From NCBI GenBank assembly GCA_964059195.1, contig CAXKWD010000004.1:124530043-124594042 (forward strand): a DNA stretch of 64,000 nucleotides, read 5' to 3'. This stretch comes from Ectobius pallidus (lineage: Eukaryota > Arthropoda > Insecta > Blattodea > Ectobiidae). Under the pieces are notes generated by a model. That model was not told where the DNA came from. It made no database searches and was given only the letters and a program-made list of their open reading frames with translations. Positions 12,660 through 24,197 of this stretch are shown here, in pieces (position 1 is the stretch's first letter; each line of letters starts with the position of its first letter). The translations under genes were made by a program, and so were the position numbers.

Positions 12660-12950
12660 TTCTATCACTTAATGCTTTTATATAACTAAATCATATTTGT
12701 AACAATTAATTTCTTTTTTATCATTTAATGTATCTTAATGTATCTTAATTATTCAAGTATATATGTTCTAATTTTTTCTTTGTATTTAATGTTCGTTTCT
12801 TGTATTCATGTATATCAGTTCTTTTTAAATTTATTTTTAATCATTATTATTGTTATCATGATGTATTTAATGTTTTTGCCCTGGCTGAGTGGTAGAGAAG
12901 GCCTTATGGCCTTAACTCCGCCAGTTAAATAAATAAATAAATAAATAATA
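12660..12950 (+). mobile_element. LINE 3'-terminal fragment with (AAAT)n tail
   Basis: An AT-rich 3' UTR is followed by a short structured block CCCTGGCTGAGTGGTAGAG, then a GGCCTTATGGCC hairpin, then (AAAT)n at about 12926-12950. This is a typical end for a 5'-truncated non-LTR element. No coding part remains. Confidence 0.6.
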
Positions 12951-13011
12951 CTGAGCTTTAACAAATTCTGATGCTATCGATGTAATTAATACATTTGTGA
13001 AAATAATTCTT

Positions 13012-13725
13012 GAAGAATGAAATCCAAGAAAATAAAGCACAATGTGAAGCAGTCACATAACTTTCTCTACCCTCGACATGGAAAATATAATTTTCTCACA
13101 TCACATTTTGATGTAGAATAAGCGGTCGTATTGCATGGACAGCTTAAGTATGTGCCAGTGAGTATGCTATAGTCGGTAAAAGTCGGTAAAAAATCGTATC
13201 CACTGATACGTCACTCATAGCTGTAGGATGTTTATCATAGGCCCTAAACATCTACAAGAAGGCAAAATAGGATGGAACATTTTCAGTCCTATGCTCGCAG
13301 TAAATTAAGTCCCTGGTTTTGGGGGAGGAAAGTATAAAAGTGATACAGATTTTTTTTTTTTTTTTTTTTTTTTAATTTCAGTTTCGAAACGGTTGTATGG
13401 TAACATGAGAGTGAGAAATAAAAATTTCCATAAAGACAATACAATCTTATGTAATCGGAATTTATGTTTCTTCTTATTTCAACCCCTCCCAGGCACGGTG
13501 ATTAGAAGCAACGGAATGCAACATTCGACATCCTCTATGAGCCATAAAAAGCTATATCTACGTTTTCTAAGGGAATAGTTTGAGTGTGATAAGTCGTTCT
13601 TCCTCATTTCAAGTTCTATGTTGGCTAAATATCATACAAGGGCACAAGGCCCTAGAGTTTGAAAATCGAAAGTCCTTCATAAGTTAATTTCAAATTACAA
13701 AATAAAAACCCGGGCGACGCTAAAA
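13012..13725. repeat. Family Y repeat, uninterrupted copy (empty site)
   Basis: It aligns with 25884-27225 over both flanks of the family X insertion there. Shared words include AGAATGAAATCCA, GTCACATAAC, AAACGGTT and GAAATAAAAA, then after the empty site TTTGAGTGTGATAAGTCG-like and AGTCCTTCATAAG. The empty target TTATTT is at 13474-13479. A ~26-bp poly-T lies at 13350-13376. Confidence 0.75.
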
Positions 13726-13729
13726 GCTA

Positions 13730-15590
13730 TATAAATGAATCGACGTTTTGTGATGTTAACAAATGTACGAAATAACTGATTGATAACATAATAGATAATG
13801 GAATTCAATGCAGTTTTGTACAATTTTTAAAAATTGATGTTTAGGCTACAGTTAATAGATATGTTTAAGGTTATAACTGTTTATAGGTCTATTTCGAATT
13901 CAGCGAAAGACAGAATAACGGCTGTAAACTATTTATTTCATGACAAGATCAAGCGACACGCTTTTTTCAACGGAAGATCGAAGGGAAATGAGTATTATAC
14001 TTAAGGCTACGTTCTGGAACCAATGAAGTATGCTCCACCGTTTAAGTAAATTTAGGCTACGTTTCTTGTTAGATGAATTACATTATAATTTACAAAAAAA
14101 TATAGTAGAAGTTGTATAATTTACAGAACAAAACTTTTAAAAAAACAAGAGCAATGCAACATATTTTAGTAAATTGAAAACTAATGATTAATATCACTTG
14201 TTCTTATTATAGTCAGTTTCGAAAACATTATGCTGTATACTGTCAATTCTTATAGGCCTACAGTTTGTTATCAAAATATTTAATTAGCCAGATATGCTGT
14301 AAATCTTTAATTTAACAGAGTTAAGTAAAATATTTAAAATATGCGGGGTATATTTCGTTTAAAATATTAGAGATTAATAAAATATGAAAAAATATTTCAA
14401 TATCGAGTAAATATGATACATTACTGCAAAACAGTAGACTATATGCAGCAATATGGAAAATGTAACCATCAATGTTCTGTTATTTCTTTTCTGTCTTTCA
14501 CGCATTTTAGCACTATCACTCAATAGGGTGCACTATTTAAAATATGATTTTTCATAAACTTTCGTTCTGTAGTTATACTAATTCAGTTATACTACAGTGA
14601 GATTTCAACATGCACGAGCATCAACTTCCAATCGCTTAATATGCGTCCATTGATTCAATACCTTAATGCATGGTCAGTGGTGTCCTTCTATTCCTAGATA
14701 TGCATAAATTTAGATTTATTGCAAAATTCCAGAGGAGATCGGTGTTGCTGGCCAGTTATAGTCCAAATCGTCTGTCATCTCCGAAACACATTCCGGCATG
14801 CAATTGATCCCTGGCATGTTAATGGGAAGCGTTCCTCCCTCGGGATTAATTAAGCTTCCCTTCCTGCCTCTTTCTCAACGCTATTCTGGAGGCTCATCAC
14901 CTTCTCCAATCAATTAAACTTCCCTTTGCTTGGACATTCATTCCCTTTCCCACAAGAATTACAAATGATCTCGCCTTCAAGTATAACTTGCTGATTTTAT
15001 CATTATAACGTATTTCCCAAAAAGTTTTATAGAAGGCTATTACTTGCATGGTCTACTCGTAGTCCTCTTTTTCAAATACTTTTAGTCTACATTGTATTTA
15101 TTACAATGTGTACACAATAATTTATCACTTGTATTTGAATTAACTTCAATTAGAATTTAACTCACAGTACTGCTACTGTGTTATTGTTTACTGTGATATT
15201 GTGAATATTCTAACAGACTGTGACAATTATTTATGGGTGAACTTGAAAAATGAAGTGTATAAGTTCAAACCCTCTATACATTAGAAGAACTTCAAGACAA
15301 TATCACAAGAGAAATGAACGCTATCTCGGAAACTGATCTTATGTGAGTGAAAGAAAATTTCATAAAAAGGTTCTAGTGTTGTGTGGATACAAGAGAAGGA
15401 CATTTCCAACATCTGATGTGATGATGCACGTGGTTATTTTCATTGTATTCTAACTGTAATTATGATAACCTGAATCATTACACCGTTAGCGGCTTTATTT
15501 GCGTAACTTACATATTTCACCCAATCGCTCGGGAGTTAGAGCTGTGGCCGCCGCGATGCAGAAACCCACATGATTGGCCAACTCGTACAT
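13730..15590. other. Long AT-rich spacer
   Basis: I see no convincing gene or bounded element. The 14700-14950 part is a little more GC-rich but has no conserved frame. Confidence 0.4.
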
Positions 15591-15599
15591 TGTACAGTG

Positions 15600-15802
15600 T
15601 GTTTAATAATAGTTCAGGACAACTTAGCTTCAGGAGAATTAAAAATTTATTTACAGTATCATCAAAAAATAGTCTGCAAACACATTTTTAATTTTCGCAA
15701 TAACAGTTTTAATTTTTTAGCCCTTATTCCCGATAACTCGGTATTTAGGGAAACTCGACGCCCTTTCGGTCCACATTAGGCCGAATTTTCGGGACTCTAC
15801 TG
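15600..15802 (-). mobile_element. Pogo/Tigger-like element end
   Basis: Read on the minus strand from 15804, TA is followed by CAGTAGAGTCCCGAAAATTC and GGCCTAATGTGG. The CAGTAGAGTCCC start after TA is characteristic of pogo/Tigger inverted repeats. The matching far end was not found, so the element is truncated or too decayed. The inner limit at 15600 is arbitrary. Confidence 0.55.
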
Positions 15803-16299
15803 TATTGGGAATCCAGACCGAGTAAATAGTATTGAATGCGTTCGTCAGGAACTCATGAGTGTTTCTGCCGTTGTGAAGTGTCATGACAGGAGTGCTGAGT
15901 GTATTACGTTACATCATTCCTTTAATTCTGTTGTACACACATTGAACACTGTAGGCAAGTTATGATGATGAGGGCGGAATCCAATTTTGAAAGGGAAGAG
16001 TTACGAGTAGGCTAATGAATAATAGGAATATGCGATATGTATAGTTGGCCAAAGCAGAGAACTTCTCTGCGGGGTGCACTGCTAATTAGAGGGGCAAGAG
16101 GAGGTGGTAGTAGAGGAGGCGGTGAGGGCTGCAATCACAGGTGGCTAAACGATTGCTTATTGGCTGCCGTGCGCGTGATTGTTGCCGCCGCACGTGCCGA
16201 AATGCTCTATTAGCAAAGTTAAAAATATTTGGCAAGCTCTTCAGTTGCTTATAATTTCTGTGCAGTTTTATTTTACTTTTCTTATAATTTCTGTGCATT

Positions 16300-16930
16300 T
16301 AGTTTTATTATAATTTCCGACTCATAGATTTTTTTGTTGGTATTATCATCTTGTTTCAGTTTTCTGTTTTTTGCCCCTTATCAATTACAGCATTTACCCG
16401 GAAACCCCGAAAAACTACGGAAATCCGGAGAAAATGAGTTTTTCTTTGTTCTTTGCTCCTGATATGCCCAGAGAATTTCTGACTCACATATTTTTTGTTG
16501 GTATTGTCACATAGTTTAAGGTTTCAGTTGTTTGCCTCTTACCAATTACAACATATCTCCGGAAAACGCGGAAAACCACGTATATACGGAGAAAATGACA
16601 ATTTTTTTTATCTTTGTTCTTTGCTCCTAGTATTCAAAGGGAATTGGCGACTCATATGGTTTTGTGTTAGTATTGCAATCTAGATTAAGGTTCCAGTTGT
16701 TTGCCTCTTATCAATTACAGTATATCTCCATAAAACTCGGAAAACCACGGAAATCCGCAGAAAATGACTTTGTTTTAATTTTTTTACCTTAGTTGTTTGC
16801 TCCTAATATTCCCAGGGAATGTCTGACTTACATATTTGTTTGTTGGCATTGTCATCTAGATTAAGGTTTTAGTTGTCTGTCCGTTATCATATCCCCGTAA
16901 AACCCGGAAAACCACGGAAATCCACAGAAT
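16300..16930 (+). repeat. Forward tandem array, ~170-bp unit, about 4 copies
   Basis: Each unit runs through a GACTCATAT or GACTCACAT word, TTGTTGGTATTGTCA-like, GTTGTTTGCCTCTTA-like, CGGAAAACC and GGAGAAAATGA. Units are diverged by roughly 15-25 per cent by eye. Confidence 0.8.
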
Positions 16931-17380
16931 TTCTAGAACTCGAAACTTGTGATGTACAGTCACTGTAACCGTTATTGCGAAATAATTCTTCTGCTTCAGG
17001 TGTGTCCTTTGCAGTTACAAAAGGGTGAGTATGTGGACTACGAGATATCTGCCATAATTGTGATGGTCACATGCAAAGAAAAGGGGAATCATAACTTCTA
17101 AACATGCCAAGTGTAAGTTAAAGTTCTTTTTCTTAGTTGCTCGCTGAAATCTTAAAATCAATGACACTAATTTGTCCATATTACCAATCCAAAATTGTGC
17201 TGTTTTACCCAATGTCCCTTCTCTAACTTCAGTCAAGAAAGTAGGGTAGTGACTGTGGAAGGTTTGGCAAGATAAATTATCATTCACAGATTTCAAATTT
17301 GAATATGAAGGGTGTTCTGCCAGGTTTTCAATCGCTTTCATCCCTTCAGCATCAGGATTTTTTCCAGTATTCTTTGTCAT
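16925..17380 (-). pseudogene. Decayed conserved protein fragment inside the foldback-like core
   Basis: The minus-strand frame 17380-17015 encodes 121 residues. Its C-terminal half reads AQFWIGNMDKLVSLILRF, then QRATKKKNFNLHLACLEV, then MIPLFFACDHHNYGRYL. I recognise the pattern W..YMD.V..LL.F.RA.R...W.LHL..L..M.P.FFA.DH.NYARYL from uncharacterised animal proteins that are often repeated in genomes and probably transposon-linked. After a frameshift near 17015-17030 the next frame continues with PEAEELFRNNGYSD and SSSRNSVDF, which fits the region following that domain. It then runs into the tandem array near 16925. Function is unknown. The N-terminal part (EGMKAIENLAEH) is unassigned. The copy is broken and probably not expressed as a full protein. 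Confidence 0.6.
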
Positions 17381-17384
17381 GCTG

Positions 17385-18345
17385 TAATTGGTGAGGGGGA
17401 AACAACTGAAACCTTAAACTATATGGCAATAAAAACAAAAATTATGTAATTCAGAAATTCCCTGGGAATATTGGTATCAAAGAGCAAAGATTAAAAAAAA
17501 TTTAAAAGATATTAAAACAAACTCATTTTCTCCGGATTTTCGTGGTTTTCGGGGTTTTCCGGAGATAAGATGTAATTGATAAGGGGGAAACAACTAACCC
17601 CTTAATATAGATGGCAATACCAACACAAAAGCATATGAGTCACACATTCTCTTTGAATATTAGGAGCAAAGAACTACGATTTAAAAAAATTAAAGCAAAC
17701 TCATTTTCTCCGGATTTTCGTGGTTTTCGGAGTTTTCCGGAGATAAGATGTAATTGATAAGGGCAAACAACTGAAACCTAGAACTAGATGGCAATACCAA
17801 CAAACAAAAATCCCTTGGAATATTAGGAGCAAAGAACAAAGAATTTAAAGAAATTAAAAAAAAAAATCAATTTCTCTGGATTGCCGTGGTTTTAGGAGTT
17901 TTCTGGAGATATGCTATAATTCATAAGGGGCAAACAACTGAAACCTTAATCTAGATGGCAATACCAAGAAAAAACATACGAACCAGAAATTCCCTTTGAA
18001 TATTAGGAGTAAAGAACAAAGATTTAAAAATAAAACAGTCATTTTCTCCGACTATACGTGGTTTTCGGGGTTTTCCGGGTGTATGCTGTAATTGGCAAGG
18101 GGAAAATAACTGAAACCTTAATCTAGATGGCAATACCAACACAAAAACATATGATTCACCAATTCCCTTTGAATACTAGGAGGAAAGAACAAAAATTTAA
18201 AAAAAATTAAACGAAGCCATTTTCTCCGGATGTCAGTGGTTTTCGGAGTTTTCCGGGTAAATGCTGTAATTGACAAGAGGCAAACAACTAAAAACTTAAA
18301 CTAGATGGCAATACCAACAAAAAAATATGTGTCGGAAATTCCCAC
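17385..18345 (-). repeat. Reverse tandem array, ~170-bp unit, about 5-6 copies
   Basis: It uses the same unit as 16300-16930 in the opposite orientation, recognisable by TCATTTTCTCCGGATTTTCG and TTTTCCGGAGATAAGATGTA. A run of nine G at 18345-18353 follows the array. Confidence 0.8.
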
Positions 18346-18560
18346 GGGGGGGGAGTGTTTCATATTAGTGGCCCATGGTCTAGGAGGAGAATGTTTTCAT
18401 AACAGATAGTGTACTGTACTACAATGTTAATAATAGCACGGCACGGTTCCGACTCGTAACGTAACGGCCACATTCCTCGCATTCCTCACAGAGAAGTTCT
18501 TTGCTTTGGAACACAATAGCTTACAGACAATTCCTCTAGTGGATTATTTCTTGGAAATAG

Positions 18561-19140
18561 CAGGGCCATATGATAGGCGAACTAGGCAGCCGCCTAGGGA
18601 GGGAAGTTTTTAAAAACATAGTGGCGGCAACATTATTCTGGCAAGCGCAGAAAGATGCTTTTAATTAAAACACAGGAAAGACTTTCAGGTCTTGTTACCA
18701 TTTCCATCGAAAATGAGTTAGTCACTCAAACAGATACAAAAGATCTTATCAAAGGGTTGGCCAAAATTAAAGCAAGAAAAGTAAAGCCTTTTTTTCAACT
18801 CCTACCTCTTGGGGGAAAAAAACTTATCTACAATGTACGGTAGTTTCTTGTTTGTTTAATGTAAAGATAAAAAGATTTAACCTTTTCAATTAAATGTATT
18901 CTTTACTTAATCTCCAGTCTACGTATATATGTTATATTGTCTTTATTAATAAGTTACAAGCCTTTCTCAAAATAGGCCAATTCAAATTAATTTTATTTAA
19001 CCATTTACCGATACCAGACTACATAACATGAAATCCTATTTTAATTAAATGCTAAAAAATTGAATTATAGAGGTGGAAATTTAGAGGGAGCACGAAATTA
19101 TTTCTCGTCTAGGTCGCCAAAATACCTAAGCCCGGCCTTG
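18561..19140. mobile_element. hAT-like remnant
   Basis: The left end reads CAGGGCCATATGATAGGCGA and the right end is the complement of CAAGGCCGGGCTTAGG, a short imperfect inverted repeat. The flanking 8-mers (GGAAATAG and CAGAAAAG) agree at only about four positions, so the duplication is decayed or the ends are slightly off. The internal transposase fragment at 18655-18843 supports hAT. Confidence 0.55.
18655..18843 (+). pseudogene. hAT transposase C-terminal (dimerisation) fragment
   Basis: The frame encodes QERLSGLVTISIENELV, then TQTDTKDLIKGLAKIKAR. The pattern RL..L..LSIE.EL...ID...+I..FA..KARK is the end of the hAT C-terminal dimerisation domain, seen in ZMYM1-like transposases. Only about 60 residues remain of a protein normally over 500. 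The catalytic part is absent. The ATG used is internal to the domain and is not a true start. Confidence 0.7.
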
Positions 19141-19144
19141 CAGA

Positions 19145-19960
19145 AAAGTCATACCTTCATGCGTAATTAAACAAATTCGGGACGAATACCCTGAGCCTAA
19201 TAAAGAGCATTCCTTAATCTGCAGTTGTGTTTCCGACAAATTATCACGCAAACTCACCCATACAATAATGAGACACAAGTTGCTTGACCATAGGAAATTG
19301 GATTATTGCAGTGAACGCCGGGCAAGGGATCTGTAACGTCTCTGCGTTGAAAACCGCATCTGTTCTTCTTCGAATTTGCGAGAGTTGACTGCTATAGTTT
19401 ACTAAACAAAATCTTTATTCTGAGAGACACTTGATGTTTAGTTTACAAGGCCTTTAAAATAATAAATAGGTCTTGCACCTACATACATATAGCCTTTATA
19501 GCTTCCACTTGACCATCGACCACTAATTCATGTACTTTTCTATTATTTACGTTATTTCTTATGCAGTTTTCTTCTTTGCGTTTTTGCTACCGTACATAGC
19601 CCATTTTTATTAGTTACTTATCACCGCTCGCCTTTTACCGCAGAGACCCAGGATCAAATCTCAGTGGATTCATGTGTAATTTGTGGGGGACAAAATAGGT
19701 TTCGGTGCAGATTTTCTCGGGATGCTCCTGTTTCCCCTGCCACATATCTTTACACTGTTTCTCCATTCATTTTTTTGACCACTTGGTTGCAATAAAGGAA
19801 TTATTAATTACTGTATCAAAATATAATTTTGTTATTATTGATTCACGATTTTAAATGTACAGACCTATAGTACTTAAAAATAATTTTGTTATTATTAAAA
19901 ATAATTTTAAATGTACATAGCAATTAAGTAACTATTAACTATTTGTTGCGACATTATCTG
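19145..19960. other. Spacer without recognised features
   Basis: No gene or bounded repeat is supported. Confidence 0.35.
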
Positions 19961-19965
19961 GATTA

Positions 19966-20177
19966 CAGTCGGCGCGCAAATGTTTTAGACAGTGAGATGG
20001 ATAGATATTATCCGCTCTAGAACCGGACCTCAAATCAACAAGTGTGTCTGTCTCACTCTAAGCGCATTACTCGTATTTACTTCAGAGTGAAACAGACTTG
20101 CTTGTTTACTTTAGGGCCGATTCTAGAGTGGACATCACATACCCATCCCACTGTCTAAAACATTTTCGCACTGACTA
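19966..20177. mobile_element. 212-bp mariner-like MITE
   Basis: The terminal inverted repeats are about 60 bp, starting CAGTCGG on the left and TAGTCAG on the complement of the right, both continuing to AAATGTTTTAGACAGTG and then CTAGAA.CGG. TA flanks both sides (19964-19965 and 20178-20179). There is no coding capacity. A second, interrupted copy ends at 49474. Confidence 0.85.
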
Positions 20178-21220
20178 TACCTTGCCGGTATCTCATCCAC
20201 TTCAAATTAGATGATTTATTATTAGTATGTAGGCTATCCTGTTCTGTTTCGTGAAAGACAAGGCCAGGGAAATAAATAGGCCAAAACCTCTCTATGTATC
20301 AGAGGCTTTGTCCTGACAGACTGAATGAATGACTGACTTAATGACAGAGAATCAACGTAGAGCCTAAACTATAATAGGTAGGGACTTGGAATTTTGACAG
20401 TACCTTCGTTTAATAATGTAAGTGCTCACTAAGAAAGGATTTTGCAAAATTTTGATTTTAAATGCCAAAAATTAAATGCTTTTGTGATTACTTAATCCCT
20501 TTTTACACAGAATTATCCAATCCAAATCTCAGTTCACATGACAACATATTGTTGCCAGCAGTGGCGTAGCTTGACATTGGGTTCTGGGTAAACTGGATTT
20601 TAAAATATGAATTTATACCTGTTCAAATGATACACGAATTCCCAGTGTTTAAAATAATAAAATAATGTTAATATAATGCACATGGATTCGATTTCCTATA
20701 TACCTATATAAGTATATTATTATTACTAGTACTACTATTACTACTATTACTAGTTGGTTAGTAGTAGTATTAGTACCACAATCATTATTAATTACTATCG
20801 AATTTTTGAGGATTTTGATTTTAAACTAAACTAAGTTACATAGATTTAAAAAAATAAAGTATAAGATTCAATTTTAGAAAAACGCCTAAATCAAGCTTAG
20901 AAGTTGGTTTTTACCCTTTGATTCATACAATAGAGTCGAAAACGGTGTTATCCATACCTATTATATTAAAACGTGCTACACGGAAATAATCACAATTTTA
21001 AGATAAACTAACTCTGCACTCAGTCCAATGACTGAGGAATGTAATGTTCATGTTACCGTATCCTTCCCTTTATTTAATCTATTGTCCGGCTTCATACTCG
21101 AGCGCTCTTCAAGAAAGCAGGTGTCTGAAGAGACTACTTATGGTATCATTTCTTTCCTTCTTTCAATATTACTTATTACATAATATTATCTCTACACAGT
21201 CAATTATTTAACAAGGTTAT

Positions 21221-21878
21221 AAAGTCATGCGAGAGTTGTCAGGTATGGAATAAGCCGCGAGAAAATAGTGATTTCTATGCTTAACTTAGAGAAAGTTGTG
21301 CGAGTGTTCTAAGAGGTGAAATAAGTCGCGAGAAAATAGTTACCGGCACTTTGTTGCTTAAGATACAGATCGTTGTGCGAGTTTCCCAAGAGGAAGAATA
21401 AGACGAAAGAAAATGACAAATAAATTATTGGGGTAAAGCAATCGTGTGAGAGCTCCCTGAGATGGAATAAGACATGAGAAAATAGTAATTTCAATGCTTC
21501 TGTTAGAGCGAGTCTTTAAAGAGCTGGAATAAGACGAGAGAAAATAGGAAAAAATAATTAGGAAAGAGTAAGTCGTGTGAGAGCGCCCTGAGATGGAAGA
21601 AGACGCGAGAAAATAGTTATTTTAATTCTTATGGCACAAAACGTTCTGTGAGCTTTTCAAGAGGTAGAATAAGGCTAGAGAAAATAGCAACAATTTTATT
21701 ACGGTAGAAAAAGTCGCGTGAGAATTCCCAGAGATGGAACGAGAAAACTGTAATTTTAACGTTTAAGGTAGAGAACATTGTGTTGTGTTTTCTAAGAGCT
21801 GGAATCAGACGAGAGAAAATAGTAACAATTTTATTAAGGTAGAGAAAGTCGCGTGATTATTTCAAGAGCGGCAGAACA
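21221..21878. repeat. ~73-bp minisatellite with dimeric organisation, about 9 units
   Basis: Every unit contains a TGGAATAAGACG-like and a GAGAAAATAGTAA-like word. Two variants alternate: one with CGTGTGAGAG.TCCCTGAGA and one with TGCGAG..TTCTAAGAGGT-like sequence. The higher-order period is therefore about 146 bp. Confidence 0.85.
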
Positions 21879-21879
21879 C

Positions 21880-22385
21880 ATGCTGGGGTTTGTGAAATCC
21901 GTTTTCGTGAATTTAACATTCAAATTTGGCGGCGTGATGCAGGAGGTGACGTCACAGCCCAGTGCTGCGGAAGCAACTCTTCGCCGTTTTCGAAGAGACT
22001 AGCGTTCTCAAAAATCTCTTCAGTTTCTTTGGTGGTGACTTTATGCCGCTCTTGGGAAACAAATTCGCCTGTCTTCGCAACGAGTAAGTTAACGTTTAGT
22101 GGGAGAAGTCATATAACTCGCACTTGATGAAACTAGACTTGCGGAAGAATCACCACCTAGTCTCAGCTCGCTCGTCTTTACTGCCGCATCATGAGATTTC
22201 GAGGCTGTCTAAGCACACGGAACCACAAATTGACGCTTTATGCGTTGGGATTGGGGAATGCAACGGCGAAAACTATTTTGATGACACGGCTAATGAGTTT
22301 ATAATTATTAATGGCTTGGTTGTAGCTGCCTTTATTTATTTGTTTATGAATCCACTATTTCCTTATATTATTTAGGTAGACTCAG
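21880..22385. other. Unclassified segment with a CRE-like palindrome
   Basis: It contains TGACGTCA at about 21947-21954. The frame at 22124-22375 has no family resemblance and I do not call it a gene. Confidence 0.35.
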
Positions 22386-22388
22386 TCT

Positions 22389-22590
22389 CAACCCCGTTAC
22401 ACACATGGGTTTTTTTTTCCGTCGCGGAGAATTTACCGTCACCGCCCAAAGACAGTAGTACATTGAAGTGAATTAGAGCTGGCACACGAGGCGGGAAAAA
22501 AAACGATCGGTAAAATTTCCGTCGGCGGCAGTTTTGCAGCCGCCTGGTGCCACTGGAGCCCGACGGATATTTTACCGTCGCTTTGAAGTA
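22389..22590 (+). mobile_element. PIF/Harbinger-like MITE end, copy H1
   Basis: It starts with a GTTACACACATGG-like end and CCGTCGCGGAGAATTTACCG, then contains the block with ACGATCGG, GCCGCCTGGTGCCACTGGAG and CCCGACGG. The same block occurs in reverse at 25573-25770. Confidence 0.6.
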
Positions 22591-22700
22591 GTGGTCCACG
22601 TGAGCATATGCACATTTACACACACAGCGTTTTTTTCTACCGTCGAAGTTATATGCTCGATGTGATTTGAGTTGTGTTGGCAGGTTTATCGTAGATGATA

Positions 22701-22972
22701 GACCACCTGCGTGGTCTAGTGGTTGCTGACTGCGGACCCGCAAGTCTGGGTTCGATCCACGGTATCTCCTCGGATTATTTTAAGGTAGGGCGATCTGGAA
22801 CGGGGTACATTCAGCCTCCTGATACCAACCGAGGGGCTAATTCATAAAGAAGTAGCGACTCCGGTTCAGTAAGCCATCAATAACTGCCGTAGGAGTCGGC
22901 ATGCTTACCACATGCACCAATTCTGCCATCTGGCTATTCAAAATGTGACACTTCATTATTACATTCATATTA
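22701..22972 (+). repeat. tRNA-derived SINE (family S1), most complete copy
   Basis: The head has an A-box-like TGGTCTAGTGGTT at about 22712-22724 and a B box GGTTCGATCC at 22749-22758. It is followed by the body found in the other S1 copies and ends in TTCATTATTAC. The head resembles a tRNA of the Glu/Asp type, but the anticodon arm is not intact, so it is not a tRNA gene. The last ~95 bp belong to the left palindrome arm. Confidence 0.8.
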
Positions 22973-23577
22973 TTGGTAAATCATGATAAATAAAATAATG
23001 TTTGGAAGAAAGCAGATCGTTCGTTGAAAATGTCACTGTTCGAATTAGTACCCACTGGTATTTAGAGTTGTATCTACATTTTCGAATGTTATTCTGGAAA
23101 GATTCATTGCCCTGACAAATTTTACAGCTGTTTGACTTTCATATTTTTGTGAAGGCTCGACTACGTTGCCAACTTTGTGATTACAATAAAATTGAATTTT
23201 TCTTAGTTATTGTGTTCATAAAATAAGAATATTTGTTAAGTGTTCGAAAATGTACCACCTTACTCTATATAAAGGGTTGACTGTAGTTTATAAATTTCCC
23301 AGAATTAAATTAATGGATATCATTCGACGACGGAATATCAATAACGCTAGAAACTGCTACCTGTTCATTTCAAACTACACTGCAATCTATAATCTGAATA
23401 ACACAGTTAAACTGATGTGAACTGATCTGAAGTTGAAACTGTACGCATATAGGCCTACTAGCTTGCTCATACGACGGCGACGGAAATTTTTCCGCCCAGT
23501 GTGTAAACGTTTCATTTCTTTGGGCGGCGACGGTAAATTTTCCGCGACGGAAAAAATCCGCCACGTGTGTAACCAGC
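22878..23577. repeat. Left arm of a ~1.4-kb imperfect palindrome
   Basis: Its reverse complement aligns with 23596-24291 over its full length, at about 85-90 per cent by eye. From outside to centre it contains the SINE 3' part, half of the mariner-like TIR element, a ~190-bp unassigned segment, and a Harbinger-like end. The spacer between the arms is 18 bp. Confidence 0.85.
23440..23577 (-). mobile_element. PIF/Harbinger-like end, copy H2
   Basis: Read on the minus strand it starts GCTGGTTACACACGTGGCGG and continues with CCGTCGCGGAAAATTTACCG. It is the inner end of the left palindrome arm. Confidence 0.55.
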
Positions 23578-23595
23578 GTTCAAAGTCTACCCTTA

Positions 23596-23715
23596 GCCTG
23601 GTTACACACATGGCGTTTTTTTTCCGTCGCGGAGAATTTGCCGTCGCCGCCCAAAGAAATGAAACGTAAACACGGGGCGGAAAAATTTCAGTCGCCGTCG
23701 TATGATCATGCTGGT
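23596..23715 (+). mobile_element. PIF/Harbinger-like end, copy H3
   Basis: It starts GCCTGGTTACACACATGGCG after TTA (23593-23595). TTA is a usual PIF/Harbinger target, and the same end also adjoins TTA at 25771-25773 in copy H4. Confidence 0.6.
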
Positions 23716-24197
23716 TTATGCAGTATAGTTTCAACTTCAGATCAATTCACATCAGTTTAACTGTGTTATTCAAATTGTTGATTGCAGTGTAGTTTGAAAT
23801 GAACAGGGAGCAGCTTCTAGCGTTATTGATATTCCGTCGTGAAATGATATCCGTTAATTTAATTCTGAGAAACATATATACTTCAGTCAAACCTCGATAT
23901 AGGGTAAGGTGGTACATTTTCGAACACTTAACAAATATTCTTATTTTATGAACACAATAAACATAAGAAAAATTCAATTGTATTGTAATCACAAAGTTGG
24001 AAATGTAGTCGACCCTTCACAAAAATATGAGCTGTAAACAGCTGTAAAATTTGGCCGGGCAATCAATCTTTCCAGAATAACGTTTGAAAATGTAGATACA
24101 ATTCTAAACACCAGTGGGTACTATTTCGAACAGTGACATTTTCAACGAACGATCTGCTTTCTTCCAAATATTATTTTATTTATTATTATTTACCAAT

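Larger units (their letters stand above)
16049..18509. mobile_element. Foldback-like element with inverted tandem arrays
   Basis: The ends form an inverted repeat: CCAAAGCAGAGAACTTCTCT at 16049-16068 pairs with the complement of 18490-18509, 19 of 20 bases, and looser similarity continues inward. Inside, a tandem array of ~170-bp units runs forward at 16300-16930, and the same unit runs in reverse at 17385-18345, flanking a unique core. Diagnostic words are CCGGAAAA, GGAAATCCG and TTGTTCTTTGCTCC. The short frames at 16495-16683 and 17951-18142 are translations of the same unit in the two orientations, which shows the symmetry. No clear target duplication was found. The architecture resembles Foldback elements, but the family is not identified. 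Confidence 0.7.

Noticed and set aside
14575..15804. Complete pogo element ending at 15802
   Set aside because: The only left-end candidate, TACAGTGAGATTTCAAC near 14594, is too different from CAGTAGAGTCCC.
16495..16683. 62-codon frame and its relative at 17951-18142
   Set aside because: Both are translations of the ~170-bp tandem unit in opposite orientations, with no sign of coding constraint.
22124..22375. 83-codon plus frame
   Set aside because: No recognisable domain and no splice or promoter support; it lies within the composite element.
22372..22743. Frames over GC-rich 22.4-22.7, 23.4-23.7 and 25.5-25.8 kb
   Set aside because: They translate the palindromic Harbinger-like ends in several phases.
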